Source: Solidesulfovibrio aerotolerans (GTDB lineage Bacteria > Desulfobacterota > Desulfovibrionia > Desulfovibrionales > Desulfovibrionaceae). From it: a stretch of 64,000 bases of DNA. Positions 16,542-24,807 of this stretch are shown piece by piece. Under the pieces are notes generated by a model that made no database searches, had not been told where the DNA came from, and was given only the letters and a program-made list of their open reading frames with translations. Both the position numbers and the translations under genes were made by a program. The first letter of the stretch is position 1, and the number at the start of each line of letters is the position of its first letter. The DNA lies in contig NZ_WVUD01000002.1 in the NCBI RefSeq assembly GCF_009856865.1, positions 1 through 64,000 of the forward strand, given 5' to 3'.

Positions 16542-17396
16542 TCATGCCGCCTTGGAGGCCGAGTGGCCATCCCTGTATACGTCCATGGGGCGGCGACCGT
16601 CAAAAGCCGTATGCGGCCGCTGCTCGTTGTAGAAGCGGAACCAGTCTCCAAGCGCCTGGCGGGCCTGGCTGCCGGTTTCGAGTTCCCGCAGATAGACGCA
16701 TTCCCATTTCAGCGAGCGCCACAGTCGCTCGATGAAGACGTTATCCATCCACCGGCCTTTGCCATCCATAGAGATGGCGACGCCGGCATCTTTGAGCGCC
16801 CGGGTGAATTCCAGGCTGGTGAACTGCGATCCTTGGTCCGTGTTGAAGATTTCCGGCACCCCGTACCGATTCATGGCCTCCTCCAAGGCGGCGACGCAGA
16901 AATCCGCGTCCAGGGTGTTGGAGAGCCGCCAGGACAGCACGGCCCGGCTGTGCCAGTCCATGACCGCCACTAGGTAGAGGAAGCCGCGCCGCATGGGAAC
17001 ATAGGTGATATCGGCGCACCACACCTGATCCGGCCGCTTGATCGCAAGCCCGCGCAGCAGATACGGATAGATCTTGTGCCCTGGATGCGGCTGACTGGTC
17101 CTGGGCTTCTGGTAGATCGCCATCAGCCCCATCCTGCGCATCAACCGCCGCACACGTCCGCGTCCGATCACGATGCCCTGATGCCGCAAATGCAGCCGCA
17201 TCTGACGCGATCCGTAAAACGGCGTCTCCAGAAACTGCTCATCGATACGCCGCATCAGGTCCAGGTTCATGGCCGACTCGCCCTTCGGGCGATGGTACCA
17301 CGTCGACCTAGCCAGTCCGAGAATGTGGCACTGTGGGGAAATACTGAGTCGGGGATGGCCGCGGTCGACCATCCCGCGCCTTCGCTCGCGACTCAC
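16542..17396 (-). CDS. IS3-family transposase OrfB (DDE catalytic part)
   Basis: A 284-residue integrase-core protein. The catalytic triad is visible: D in VWCADITYVP, D in FNTDQGSQFTS and E in NVFIERLWRSLKWE, followed by YNEQRPHTAFDGRRP. It begins with an HTH-like region (CHILGLARSTWYHRP). Its GTG start overlaps the orfA stop (GTGA), so it is made by restart or by frameshifting from orfA. It appears intact. Confidence 0.93.
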   Translation of the reverse strand: MSRERRRGMVDRGHPRLSISPQCHILGLARSTWYHRPKGESAMNLDLMRRIDEQFLETPFYGSRQMRLHLRHQGIVIGRGRVRRLMRRMGLMAIYQKPRTSQPHPGHKIYPYLLRGLAIKRPDQVWCADITYVPMRRGFLYLVAVMDWHSRAVLSWRLSNTLDADFCVAALEEAMNRYGVPEIFNTDQGSQFTSLEFTRALKDAGVAISMDGKGRWMDNVFIERLWRSLKWECVYLRELETGSQARQALGDWFRFYNEQRPHTAFDGRRPMDVYRDGHSASKAA

Positions 17397-17677
17397 CGTT
17401 TGGCGAAGGCTCGCTCTAAAAAATCCTTCTCCACGGTCAATTGACCGATCTTGGCGTGGAGATCCCGAATTTCGGCGGCGGAATCCTTCTGCGCGGTCGC
17501 CGCCTTTCCAGAAAAGGCCGCAACCATGCCTTCCTTGGCCTGACGCTTCCAGCCGGCGATCTGTGTCGGATGCACGTCGTACTTGCTGGCCAACTCGGCC
17601 AAGGTCAACTCGCCTGACAGGGCCTCGAGCGCCACTTTGGCCTTAAACTCCGCTGAAAACTTTCGTCGCTGGGACAT
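17393..17677 (-). CDS. IS3-family transposase OrfA
   Basis: A 94-residue helix-turn-helix protein that binds the IS ends: RRKFSAEFKAKVALEAL, LAELASKYDVHPTQIAGWK, then a C-terminal leucine-zipper-like helix (LHAKIGQLTVEKDFLERAF). The start ATG at 17677 is preceded by GAGGAGGACGG. It overlaps orfB by four bases. Confidence 0.93.
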   Translation of the reverse strand: MSQRRKFSAEFKAKVALEALSGELTLAELASKYDVHPTQIAGWKRQAKEGMVAAFSGKAATAQKDSAAEIRDLHAKIGQLTVEKDFLERAFAKR

Positions 17678-17744
17678 CGAAAACCGTCCTCCTCGTTTGA
17701 GGACTATAGCTTAACTGACTGTCCAATTTTCCGCGACCACCTCA

Positions 17745-17885
17745 CTCGCGGAGGCCACCTAAACGCGGATGGCATGGTCCGGGAACGGCCATACGAAAAT
17801 GCCACGTGCCGTTTCGTAGTACGAGATGGGAAGGGGATTTCGTCTTCTGGGAGAGGGTCGGATAAGCCGAAGATGAAGCCCGCAT
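17745..17885 (-). pseudogene. DUF6538-type integrase, 5' end only, cut by IS3
   Basis: The first 47 codons of an integrase gene survive, with an AGGAGG site six bases before the ATG at 17885. The DUF6538 opening SHLVLRNGTWHFRMAVPG is clear. Reading is cut at the IS3 end (17744), and no catalytic part is found on the other side of the element. The gene points away from tRNA-Leu, 165 bases from its 3' end, as expected for the integrase of an element inserted there. Confidence 0.65.
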
Positions 17886-18000
17886 GGGGGCCTCCTGGCG
17901 TTGGCATTTTGTACCAACACTTTGTACCAAAAACCGGCTTCAAGAATTTCAAGGGTTTTTCGCGGGCCGAGGTCAAAAAACGGCCGATTTTAACCCCTGA

Positions 18001-18042
18001 AAAAAGTAAAGGGATTCAAGCTGTTACAGCTCAAACCCCTTT
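18001..18042 (-). terminator. Terminator after tRNA-Leu
   Basis: On the minus strand AAAGGG/CCCTTT and AGCTGT/ACAGCT form a two-part stem, followed by ACTTTTTT. It lies eight bases beyond the tRNA 3' end and likely ends the pgk-tpiA-secG-tRNA transcript. Confidence 0.75.
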
Positions 18043-18049
18043 ACAATTA

Positions 18050-18135
18050 TGGTGCCGAAGGGGGGACTCGAACCCCCACGAGCATAGCCCACCACCCCCT
18101 CAAGATGGCGTGTCTACCAGTTCCACCACTTCGGC
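18050..18135 (-). tRNA. tRNA-Leu(GAG)
   Basis: An 86-base class II tRNA with encoded CCA. The acceptor stem GCCGAAG pairs with CTTCGGC, the D-arm has TGGTAGACAC, and the anticodon stem CCATC/GGTGG holds the loop TTGAGGG with anticodon GAG. A long variable arm is present and the T-arm is GGGGGTTCGAGTCCCCC. It lies ten bases after the secG stop. Its 3' end serves as the integration site of the island to its left. Confidence 0.96.
18053..18069 (-). repeat. tRNA-Leu 3' end, att core repeat
   Basis: The 17-bp sequence TGCCGAAGGGGGGACTC inside the tRNA is repeated exactly at 712-728. The two copies would be the recombined core of a tRNA-targeting integrase and bound about 17.3 kb. Confidence 0.7.
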
Positions 18136-18145
18136 AAATTTATAC

Positions 18146-18538
18146 TTACTGCTTCGCTGCCCCACCGGCCGGAGCATTTGCTCCAGGAGCCGGAATCTCT
18201 TCAAAGGTGACACCCTTTTTGGGCTCCGCATCCTTGGCCGCACCGTCCGGCAATACCGGAATCTGGACCGGCGCGCCGCTGGCGTCCATCATGACCGATT
18301 TGGCCGAACGCCGTTGCGAACCCGAAGAGGCATTATAGACAAGCGAAGTAATGAGAAAGAGCGCTCCGAAAAGGGCTGTCAGCTTGACCAGAAGTCCGCC
18401 GGCACCCGTGCTGCCGAAAACGGATTGACTTCCGCCGCCGAAGATCACACCCATGCCTTCCTTACCCGATTGGAGCAGGACCAGGATGATGACCGCCACG
18501 CAGGCGAGTACATGTACAGTAATGATGAGAGTTGTCAA
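18146..18538 (-). CDS. secG: Protein translocase subunit SecG
   Basis: A 130-residue inner-membrane protein with two helices (residues 3-22 and about 52-72) joined by the SecG motif LLQSGKEGMGVIFGGGSQSVFG, and a longer than usual Pro/Ala-rich cytoplasmic tail. SecG assists SecYE in protein export. The start is a TTG at 18538, chosen because homologues begin exactly there. It follows tpiA and precedes tRNA-Leu on the same strand. Confidence 0.92.
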   Translation of the reverse strand: MTTLIITVHVLACVAVIILVLLQSGKEGMGVIFGGGSQSVFGSTGAGGLLVKLTALFGALFLITSLVYNASSGSQRRSAKSVMMDASGAPVQIPVLPDGAAKDAEPKKGVTFEEIPAPGANAPAGGAAKQ

Positions 18539-18580
18539 CTGATTTTTCCCGTTATTTTCACGGACATGTCCGCGAGTTCT

Positions 18581-19336
18581 TTATGCTGCGACAATCGCCG
18601 CAAAGCTGTCAGCGTCAAGGCTTGCGCCACCTACCAGCACTCCGTCCACGTTGTCAATCCCCAAAATCTGTCCGGCGTTGCCGGGCTTTACGCTGCCGCC
18701 GTAGAGAATCCGGATTTTCGACCCGACCGCCCCAAAGCGCTTGACCAGAAAAGCCCGCACCACGGCATGCGCCCCGGCGATTTCCTCCGGCCCGGCGGTC
18801 AGGCCCGTGCCGATGGCCCAGACCGGTTCGTAGGCTACGGCCAAGGCTTCCGGCGTGACGTCTGCCGGCACATCGGCCAGCCCGGCCGTCAGTTGGCGGG
18901 CCAGCACGGCCTCAAGCTGCCCTGCCTGGCGCTCCTCAACCTTCTCGCCCACGCACAGGATCATGGACAGGCCCGAGGCCAGCCCGAAGGCTGTCTTTCG
19001 CCCCACCATGGCGTCGTCCTCGCCAAGAATGTGGCGCCGCTCGGAATGCCCGGCCAAGGCGTAGCGGCAACCGGCGTCCGTCAGCATCTCCGGGGCGATC
19101 TCACCGGTAAAGGCTCCCTGCGGGGACGGATAGAAGTTCTGCGCCCCCAGGGCAAAGCCGTGTGCCCCGGCCAGGGCCTCGCCCACACCGCCAAGGGCGG
19201 TAAAGGGCGGGATGACCAGCACTTCGCGATCCGCCGGCAGCTTGCCCGCCAAACACGCCACCAGCGCCGCAGCCGTGGCCGCAGCCTCGCCCCGCAGCTT
19301 GTACATCTTCCAGTTGGCTGCCATCAGCTTTTTCAT
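18581..19336 (-). CDS. tpiA: Triosephosphate isomerase
   Basis: A 251-residue TIM-barrel enzyme that interconverts dihydroxyacetone phosphate and glyceraldehyde 3-phosphate. Visible are the N-terminal AANWKMYK lysine, the catalytic histidine in GHSERRH, the catalytic glutamate in AYEPVWAIGTG, and the phosphate loops YGGSVKPGN and GVLVGGASL. The ATG at 19336 overlaps the pgk stop as ATGA and has AAGGAG upstream. Confidence 0.96.
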   Translation of the reverse strand: MKKLMAANWKMYKLRGEAAATAAALVACLAGKLPADREVLVIPPFTALGGVGEALAGAHGFALGAQNFYPSPQGAFTGEIAPEMLTDAGCRYALAGHSERRHILGEDDAMVGRKTAFGLASGLSMILCVGEKVEERQAGQLEAVLARQLTAGLADVPADVTPEALAVAYEPVWAIGTGLTAGPEEIAGAHAVVRAFLVKRFGAVGSKIRILYGGSVKPGNAGQILGIDNVDGVLVGGASLDADSFAAIVAA

Positions 19337-20535
19337 GACTGGCACTCCTTAAGGGCTTTAAACGCCGGCAGTTCCTTGCCTTCGAGAAATTCAAGCGATG
19401 CCCCGCCGCCGGTGGAGATAAAGGCCATCTTATCGGCCAACCCGGCCTGGTGCACCACCACGTCGGTGTCGCCGCCGCCAACGATGGACAGGCCGCGCAC
19501 CCCGGCCACGATATGGGCCACGGTATAGGAACCCTGGGCAAAGGCGGGATTCTCAAACGCGCCCATGGGGCCGTTCCAGACCACAGTCTTGGCCGGGTCC
19601 AGGACAAGGGCAAAAAGCCCGGCCGTCACCGGACCAATGTCGAGCACCACGGCGTCGTCCGGGATGGAGGCAAAGGGCACCTGCCCGGCCGGCTGCATCT
19701 CGCTGATGGGCTTGCCGGCGTCTTTGGAAATGATAAAATCCACGGGCAGATAGAAACCCACGCCGCGTTTTTTGGCCTCGTCCATAATCTCGCGGGCTGC
19801 CTCGAAAAGATCCGACTCCACCAGCGACTTGCCAACGGTATGGCCCAGAGCCGCCAGGAACGTGTTGGCCATGGCCCCGCCGATGCACATGGCATCGACC
19901 TTGGTCAGCAGGTTTTTGAGCACCCCGAGCTTGGACGACACCTTGGCCCCGCCGGAAACGGCCACAAAGGGCCGCGTGGGCGACTGCACGGCCTCGCCCA
20001 GAAACTGCCATTCCTTCATGAGCAAAAAGCCGGCGCAACATTTGGCCGCGACCTGGGCAAACGCCACCATAGAGGCATGGGGCCGGTGGGCCGTGCCAAA
20101 GGCGTCGCAGACGTAGACCTCGGCCATGGACATGACTTCCTTGGCAAAGTCCATGTCGCCAGCCGTCTCGCCGGGATGAAAGCGCAGATTTTCAAGCATG
20201 AGGACTTCGCCGGGCTTAAGCGCTGCGGCCATGGCCCGGGTGGCCTCGCCCAGGCAGTCCGGGGCCATGCGCACTTCGCGCTCAAGCAGTTCCGACAGGC
20301 GCTTGGCCGTCGGAGCCAGGGAATACTTGGGATCGGGCACGCCCTTGGCCTTGCCCAGATGGGAACATAAAATGAGCGAACAGCCCTTGGACAGGGCGTA
20401 TTCGATGGTGGGCAGGCTCGCCCGGATGCGCAGATCGTCGGTGATGACGCCGTCGACCAGGGGCACGTTGTAGTCCACCCGGATCAGCAGTTTCTTGCCG
20501 GCGACGTCGATCTGATCAATGCGGAGAAGGGCCAT
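19333..20535 (-). CDS. pgk: Phosphoglycerate kinase
   Basis: A 400-residue glycolytic enzyme that makes ATP from 1,3-bisphosphoglycerate. The family patterns are present: LIRVDYNVPL, ICSHLGKAKG, DAFGTAHRPHAS, VSGGAKVSSKLGVL, the GGAMANTFLAALG segment, and GPMGAFE with GGGDT near the end. The start has AAGGAG seven bases upstream. It leads the pgk-tpiA-secG-tRNA-Leu unit. Confidence 0.97.
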   Translation of the reverse strand: MALLRIDQIDVAGKKLLIRVDYNVPLVDGVITDDLRIRASLPTIEYALSKGCSLILCSHLGKAKGVPDPKYSLAPTAKRLSELLEREVRMAPDCLGEATRAMAAALKPGEVLMLENLRFHPGETAGDMDFAKEVMSMAEVYVCDAFGTAHRPHASMVAFAQVAAKCCAGFLLMKEWQFLGEAVQSPTRPFVAVSGGAKVSSKLGVLKNLLTKVDAMCIGGAMANTFLAALGHTVGKSLVESDLFEAAREIMDEAKKRGVGFYLPVDFIISKDAGKPISEMQPAGQVPFASIPDDAVVLDIGPVTAGLFALVLDPAKTVVWNGPMGAFENPAFAQGSYTVAHIVAGVRGLSIVGGGDTDVVVHQAGLADKMAFISTGGGASLEFLEGKELPAFKALKECQS

Positions 20536-20556
20536 GGCAACTCCTTGGCGCTCTTG

Positions 20557-21060
20557 TTAAACAGGTTGCGATGCTTGGGACAGCGCCTGACCGGCCGTTC
20601 GGACCATGACCAGGGCGTCCTCCCCACTGTCGGTATAATAGCGTTTTCGCACGCCAACCACGGCAAAACCGTGGCGAAGATACAACCGTTTGGCCGGGAT
20701 ATTGCCGGCGCGCACTTCCAGATACCCCTGATTCATGCCTGCTTTATCGGTATGTTGCAAGACATGCCCCAAAAGACGCGAAGCCAGTCCGCAGCTTCGC
20801 AGCCCGGGATCGACGGCAATATTTATGACTTCAAACTCCTCGCCCAGAAAATGGAAGGTGGCGTAGGCGGCAAGACCCCTCCCCTGGCGCAGGCCATAGG
20901 CGGCAAAGGGCGGCCGGGCAAAAGCGGCGAGGAAAGCGGCCTCGTCCCAGGCATCGGGAAAGGTGCGGGCTTCCAGCCCGGCCAGGGACGCGGCGTCCCC
21001 GGGACCGAGCCGGGCCGGTTCGCCCCAGGGCGCACACGGTGTTGGTTGCATTTCCTGCAT
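20557..21060 (-). CDS. rimI: Ribosomal protein alanine acetyltransferase RimI-like
   Basis: A GNAT acetyltransferase of about 167 residues. The acetyl-CoA signature INIAVDPGLRSCGLASRLL carries a variant of the Q/RxxGxG/A loop, followed by LEVRAGNIPAKRLYLRHGF, the RimI-type end with YLRHGFAVVGVRKRYY. RimI acetylates the N-terminal alanine of ribosomal protein S18. The start may be ATG 21060 or 21051; ribosome sites are poor for both. It follows nothing on its strand and lies 21 bases before pgk. A different GNAT substrate cannot be excluded. Confidence 0.82.
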   Translation of the reverse strand: MQEMQPTPCAPWGEPARLGPGDAASLAGLEARTFPDAWDEAAFLAAFARPPFAAYGLRQGRGLAAYATFHFLGEEFEVINIAVDPGLRSCGLASRLLGHVLQHTDKAGMNQGYLEVRAGNIPAKRLYLRHGFAVVGVRKRYYTDSGEDALVMVRTAGQALSQASQPV

Positions 21061-21098
21061 CCCCTGGCAGTATGGCCGCGGGGCGGAGGCGACGCGGC

Positions 21099-21635
21099 AT
21101 GGCGAAAAAAACGAAATCCGAGACGACTGTCGAACTGGTGGACGTTGTGGACGGCTGCGACCGGCCACTGCTCGTCATGCCCTTAACCGAAGCCCACCGG
21201 CAGGGGCTTTTCCACCGGTCGGTGATGGTGCTGGTCTATGACGCCGCCGGACGCCTTTATCTGCAAAAGCGCGGTCCGCAAAAAAGCCTCTATCCGGGGC
21301 GGTTCGACCTTTCGGCCACGGGCCATGTCCGGGCCGGCGAGGCCCGCGAGGAAGCCGGGGCGCGGGAACTGTTTGAGGAACTGGGTCTGGCCGCCCCGTC
21401 GCTGACCCGGCTTGACGCCATCCCGGCCACACGGGAGACGGCCTTTGAATTCGTCACGCTTTTTTCCGCCGGCCGCATAAGCGATACGCCCCGGCCCAAC
21501 CCCGACGAGGTGGCCGGCGGCATGTTCGTGGACGAGGCGGAACTGGCCGCTTTGGTGCGCGACTACCGGGACTGGCTGACCCCGGCCGTGGTCCATTTTT
21601 TCGAAAAACGCACCCTGTTTCCCCATTCCCGCTAG
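21099..21635 (+). CDS. Nudix hydrolase
   Basis: A 178-residue protein with a perfect Nudix box (GHVRAGEAREEAGARELFEELG) and the YLQKRGPQKSLYPGRFDLS lead-in seen in isopentenyl-diphosphate isomerase-like and YfcD-type members. It probably hydrolyses a nucleoside-diphosphate derivative; the substrate cannot be told from sequence. The start at 21099 follows GGAGG by ten or more bases; an upstream ATG at 21072 is in frame. It is divergent from rimI. Confidence 0.85.
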   Translation: MAKKTKSETTVELVDVVDGCDRPLLVMPLTEAHRQGLFHRSVMVLVYDAAGRLYLQKRGPQKSLYPGRFDLSATGHVRAGEAREEAGARELFEELGLAAPSLTRLDAIPATRETAFEFVTLFSAGRISDTPRPNPDEVAGGMFVDEAELAALVRDYRDWLTPAVVHFFEKRTLFPHSR

Positions 21636-21688
21636 CCGTCGCTTTGACCGCCAACGAATTGCCGGCCAACGCCTAAACTCCCTTGCAA

Positions 21689-21754
21689 AACTTCTCCCGT
21701 CGGGGGGTCCGGGGGGATCATCCCCCCGGCCGCCGGAGGCATCTTCTGCCTTCT
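21689..21754. repeat. Intergenic hairpin repeat, copy 1
   Basis: A 66-base unit built round the palindrome CCGGGGGGATCATCCCCCCGG and ending GCCGCCGGAGGC plus a pyrimidine-rich tail. It is identical base for base to 63903-63968 and related to copies at 21812, 40351 and 42331. It lies between two convergent genes. The strong hairpin may act as a transcription terminator or mRNA end. Confidence 0.85.
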
Positions 21755-21811
21755 TCTCTCTCATCCCCGCAGCCGACCAATTTACCCGCCAACGCCCAAA
21801 AACCCTTAAAA

Positions 21812-21880
21812 CACTTCTCCAATCAAGGGGGTCCGGGGGGGATTATCCCCCCCGGCTGCCGGAGGCTCTCTTCCTTCTCT
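21812..21880. repeat. Intergenic hairpin repeat, copy 2
   Basis: A diverged copy (CCGGGGGGGATTATCCCCCCCGG core) about 55 bases after copy 1. Its right half forms the last codons of the inositol-monophosphatase-family gene on the minus strand, which ends at 21823. Confidence 0.8.
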
Positions 21881-22677
21881 TCACTCTCTTCATTCTCTCC
21901 CAACAACTCCAGCATTCCCTCGTGGAGCGCCCCGTTGCTGGCCAGGATGCGAAAATCGCCCAGCCGGTAGGGGACAGCCGGCCGATAGCCGCCGACGCGG
22001 CCGCCGGCTTCGGCCACCAGCAGCACGCCGGCGGCCACGTCCCAGGGATTAAGGGCCAGTTCGTAAAAGGCGTCGAAGCGCCCGGCGGCCACATAGGCCA
22101 GATCAAGGGCCGCGGACCCGGGCCGGCGGATGCCCTGGGTGGCGTCGAGCATGGCGCGCACATCCGTCATGATTTCGTCGAGATTTTCCCGGATGGCGTA
22201 GGGAAAGCCTGTGGCCACCAGCGCCGCTTCAAGGCTGTCGGTGGTGGAGACGTGGATGGGCGCGTCGTTTAAAAATGCCCCCTGCCCGGCTGCGGCCGTG
22301 AAGCACTGGCCGAGGATGGGGGCGTTGACGCAGCCGAGAAGCGGCGTCTGGCCGTCGTACAGGGCCACCGAGGTGCAGACAAAGGGAAAACCGTGGGCGA
22401 AATTGGTGGTGCCGTCCAGGGGATCGATGATCCAGGTCAGGCCGGAAAGGACGGTTTGGGCAGCGGTTTCTTCGGCCAGAAAGGCGGCCTCGGGCAGGAT
22501 GCGGGCGAGTTCGGTCGTCAGAAAGGCTTCAACAGCCAGATCCGTGGCTGTGACCAGATCGATGCGGCCCTTGCGGCGCACATCGCGCGGCGCACCAAAA
22601 TCGGCCAGGATGCGTTCCCCGGCGGCCAGCACGGCTTCCCGGGTCCGGGGCAGGAGCCCTGCGATATCGTCCACCAT
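21823..22677 (-). CDS. Inositol monophosphatase family protein
   Basis: A 284-residue Mg-dependent phosphatase: first metal ligand EE in FLAEETAAQ, the core WIIDPLDGTTNFAHGFP, and late WDVAAGVLLVAEAGG. Members act on inositol phosphate, PAP or fructose bisphosphate; the exact substrate is not evident. The C-terminal tail after NGALHEGMLELLG is unusual: it ends QPGGIIPPGPP, encoded by the intergenic hairpin repeat, so an original stop was probably lost when the repeat arrived. The next gene upstream is mreB, 22 bases away. Confidence 0.9.
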   Translation of the reverse strand: MVDDIAGLLPRTREAVLAAGERILADFGAPRDVRRKGRIDLVTATDLAVEAFLTTELARILPEAAFLAEETAAQTVLSGLTWIIDPLDGTTNFAHGFPFVCTSVALYDGQTPLLGCVNAPILGQCFTAAAGQGAFLNDAPIHVSTTDSLEAALVATGFPYAIRENLDEIMTDVRAMLDATQGIRRPGSAALDLAYVAAGRFDAFYELALNPWDVAAGVLLVAEAGGRVGGYRPAVPYRLGDFRILASNGALHEGMLELLGENEESEEKEESLRQPGGIIPPGPP

Positions 22678-22699
22678 ATCCGCCTCCGGGGCGACGTCT

Positions 22700-23725
22700 T
22701 TAATTGATAAAGACGTCCTTGTAGCGCAGCCGGTCGCTCATGGCCCGGCCGGTGCCGCGCACAACGGTGGTCAGCGGGTCGTCGTCCAGGAGCACCGACA
22801 GGTTGGTATCCTGGCTGATGCGTGCGTCAAGGCCAGCCAAAAGCGCCCCGCCGCCGGCGAGCAGCAGGCCGTTTTTGGAAATATCGGCCACCAGTTCCGG
22901 CGGCGTTTTCTCCAGGGCCTTCATGACGGCGCTGACGATGATGTTGACCGGTTCGCGGATGGCCTCGCGCACCTGGCTGTCGGTGATGGTGATGGTGGTC
23001 GGTGTGCCGTCGATGAGCGATTTGCCGGACACGTCCATGGAGCGCGGCTCGGGCAGGGGCATGGCCGACCCGATGCGGATCTTTATTTCTTCGGACATGT
23101 TCTCGCCGATGAGCACCTGGAATTCATCCTGGACAAAGCGCTGGATGGTCTCGTTGAGCTCATCGCCGGCCACCCGTACGGATTCGGAATAGGCAATGGC
23201 CGACAGCGAGATGACGGCCACTTCGGTGGTGCCGCCGCCGATGTCCACCACCATGTTGCCCGATGGCCGCTCAATGGGCAGCCCCGCGCCGATGGCGGCG
23301 GCCATGGGCTCTTCCACCAGCTTGACGTCCCGGGCTCCGGCCATTTGGGCCGATTCGATGACGGCCCGTTTTTCCACCTGGGTGATGCCGGTGGGCACGC
23401 AGATGACCATTTTGGGCTTGGCAAAGCGGAACCCGGCCAGCACCTTGCGCACGAAAAAGGCGATCATGGCCCGGGTAACGTCGAAGTCGGCAATGACGCC
23501 GTCTTTCATAGGCCGGATGGCCCGGATACGCTCCGGGGTGCGGCCAAGATATTCCTTGGCTTCCGTGCCCACGGCAATCAGTTCGCCGCTGCGCGTATCG
23601 ATGGCCACCACGGACGGTTCGGCCAGGACGATGCCGTCAAGGGTGGTGTAGAGCAGGGTGTTGGCCGTGCCGAGATCCATGGCCAGATCTTTGCCGAGAA
23701 AGCGAAAGAAATTCTTGAAAAACAT
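22700..23725 (-). CDS. mreB: Rod-shape determining actin MreB
   Basis: A 341-residue bacterial actin that organises lateral wall synthesis at the membrane. Visible are MDLGTANTLLY (phosphate 1), VCVPTG and EPMAAAIGAGLP (connect 1), MVVDIGGGTTEVAVISL (phosphate 2) and LLLAGGGALLAGLD (adenosine). The hydrophobic start MFFKNFFRFLG is a likely membrane anchor, so ATG 23725 is preferred to an in-frame TTG at 23749. No mreC follows on the downstream side, which is uncommon for this gene and matches scattered mre genes in this group. Confidence 0.95.
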   Translation of the reverse strand: MFFKNFFRFLGKDLAMDLGTANTLLYTTLDGIVLAEPSVVAIDTRSGELIAVGTEAKEYLGRTPERIRAIRPMKDGVIADFDVTRAMIAFFVRKVLAGFRFAKPKMVICVPTGITQVEKRAVIESAQMAGARDVKLVEEPMAAAIGAGLPIERPSGNMVVDIGGGTTEVAVISLSAIAYSESVRVAGDELNETIQRFVQDEFQVLIGENMSEEIKIRIGSAMPLPEPRSMDVSGKSLIDGTPTTITITDSQVREAIREPVNIIVSAVMKALEKTPPELVADISKNGLLLAGGGALLAGLDARISQDTNLSVLLDDDPLTTVVRGTGRAMSDRLRYKDVFIN

Positions 23726-23814
23726 GCCCACACTCGCATTGGCGTTCAATATCCGGGAACAAGAGGCCCACTCCCCGACGATTCGGGTATGGTAGATGCC
23801 CGCGAGGAAAAAGT

Positions 23815-24795
23815 CTACGCCGAAGGGCTGCCGAGACGGGTGCGCAGATGCAGATTTTCCAGAAACAGGGCCAGACTTTCCGCCACCATACCGACGAAGG
23901 ATTTGAGTTCCTCGGTGATGGGCAGCGGCCGCGCATCGGCCAGGGTGAGCACACCGCGAGTCTTTTTGGAAAAATGGATGGGCAGGCAGATGACACTTTT
24001 GAAATCGGTGGTCGGCACATCCAGGCCGAAAAGCGGCAACCGGCTGGCTTCGTCTTTTTCCCCGGTATAGACCGGGGTATGGTTTTTAAAAACCCAGCCC
24101 ACCAGCCCCTGGCCCACGGAGAAACGGGTGGGCGCGTCGCGCCCGCCGGTAAACGGGCTTTCGTTGGCCCCTTCCAGAAAATACGACCGCCCCGATTCGT
24201 CGCGCACCGTCAAAATGGCGTGGCGAAAACCGGTTGTTTCGGCCAGGATGTCCAGCAGCCTGGAACGGAAGGCCGACCATTTGGGATGGTTTTTGTGCAG
24301 GGTGGCAACCCGGCGCTGGGCTTGATAAAATCCATGTTCCACAAGGCTTTGGGCCGTCGCTCGGGACTGGGCCAGATGATTGCCGGCCAGCTCGGCGAAT
24401 TGCGACAGGATTTTTAAATCCTTTTCCCCGAAGGTGTAGGTCTTGCGGCTGTCCAAGCACAGCGCCCCGCCGGTGGCGGCCACGGGATAGCCCATAAAGG
24501 CCCGGATGCGTTCTTCCTCGCCACCCCGGTAATAGCCGAGGATGCCCCGGTGCTGGTCGAAATTGCTGATCAAAAGGGGTTTGTTTTCGCGGATGATCCA
24601 GCCCACCAGCCCCTGGCCCGGGGCGATGGCGGCCTCGCGGTTGAGCGCGTCGCCAAGACTGAAGGCCGCCGCCGCCCGGCAGACGTCGGTGTCGGGCTCG
24701 GGCAGAAAGAGTACGGCCGAATAGGCGTCGAAGACATTGCCGACGATGGCCAGCAACTGCTCGTAAAAAGGTGTCCCGGACATGGCGGTCAGCAT
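23815..24795 (-). CDS. Tandem GAF-domain protein
   Basis: A protein of about 326 residues with two GAF domains. The first runs from FYEQLLAIVGNVFDAYSAVLFL to LKILSQFAELAGNHL, the second from RLLDILAETTGFRHAILTV to FVGMVAESLALFLENL, and each has a GQGLVGW segment. There is no output domain, so it may be a ligand sensor acting through a partner. GTG 24807, ATG 24795 and ATG 24783 are all possible starts; none has a good ribosome site. It lies 66 bases upstream of mreB on the same strand. Confidence 0.75.
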   Translation of the reverse strand: MLTAMSGTPFYEQLLAIVGNVFDAYSAVLFLPEPDTDVCRAAAAFSLGDALNREAAIAPGQGLVGWIIRENKPLLISNFDQHRGILGYYRGGEEERIRAFMGYPVAATGGALCLDSRKTYTFGEKDLKILSQFAELAGNHLAQSRATAQSLVEHGFYQAQRRVATLHKNHPKWSAFRSRLLDILAETTGFRHAILTVRDESGRSYFLEGANESPFTGGRDAPTRFSVGQGLVGWVFKNHTPVYTGEKDEASRLPLFGLDVPTTDFKSVICLPIHFSKKTRGVLTLADARPLPITEELKSFVGMVAESLALFLENLHLRTRLGSPSA

Positions 24796-24807
24796 GTCCG
24801 GCCACAC

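Larger units (their letters stand above)
16480..17744 (-). mobile_element. IS3-family insertion sequence
   Basis: A 1265-base element with imperfect terminal inverted repeats: TGAGGTGGTC at both tips, then TGGACAG, then GTTAAGCTATAGTCCT after unequal spacers. It carries orfA and orfB on the minus strand, both apparently complete. No matching target duplication is seen (GGCT on the left, CTCG on the right). Both neighbours, a DUF5320 gene and an integrase gene, are broken exactly at its ends, which suggests an adjacent deletion or recombination between two copies. Confidence 0.9.
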
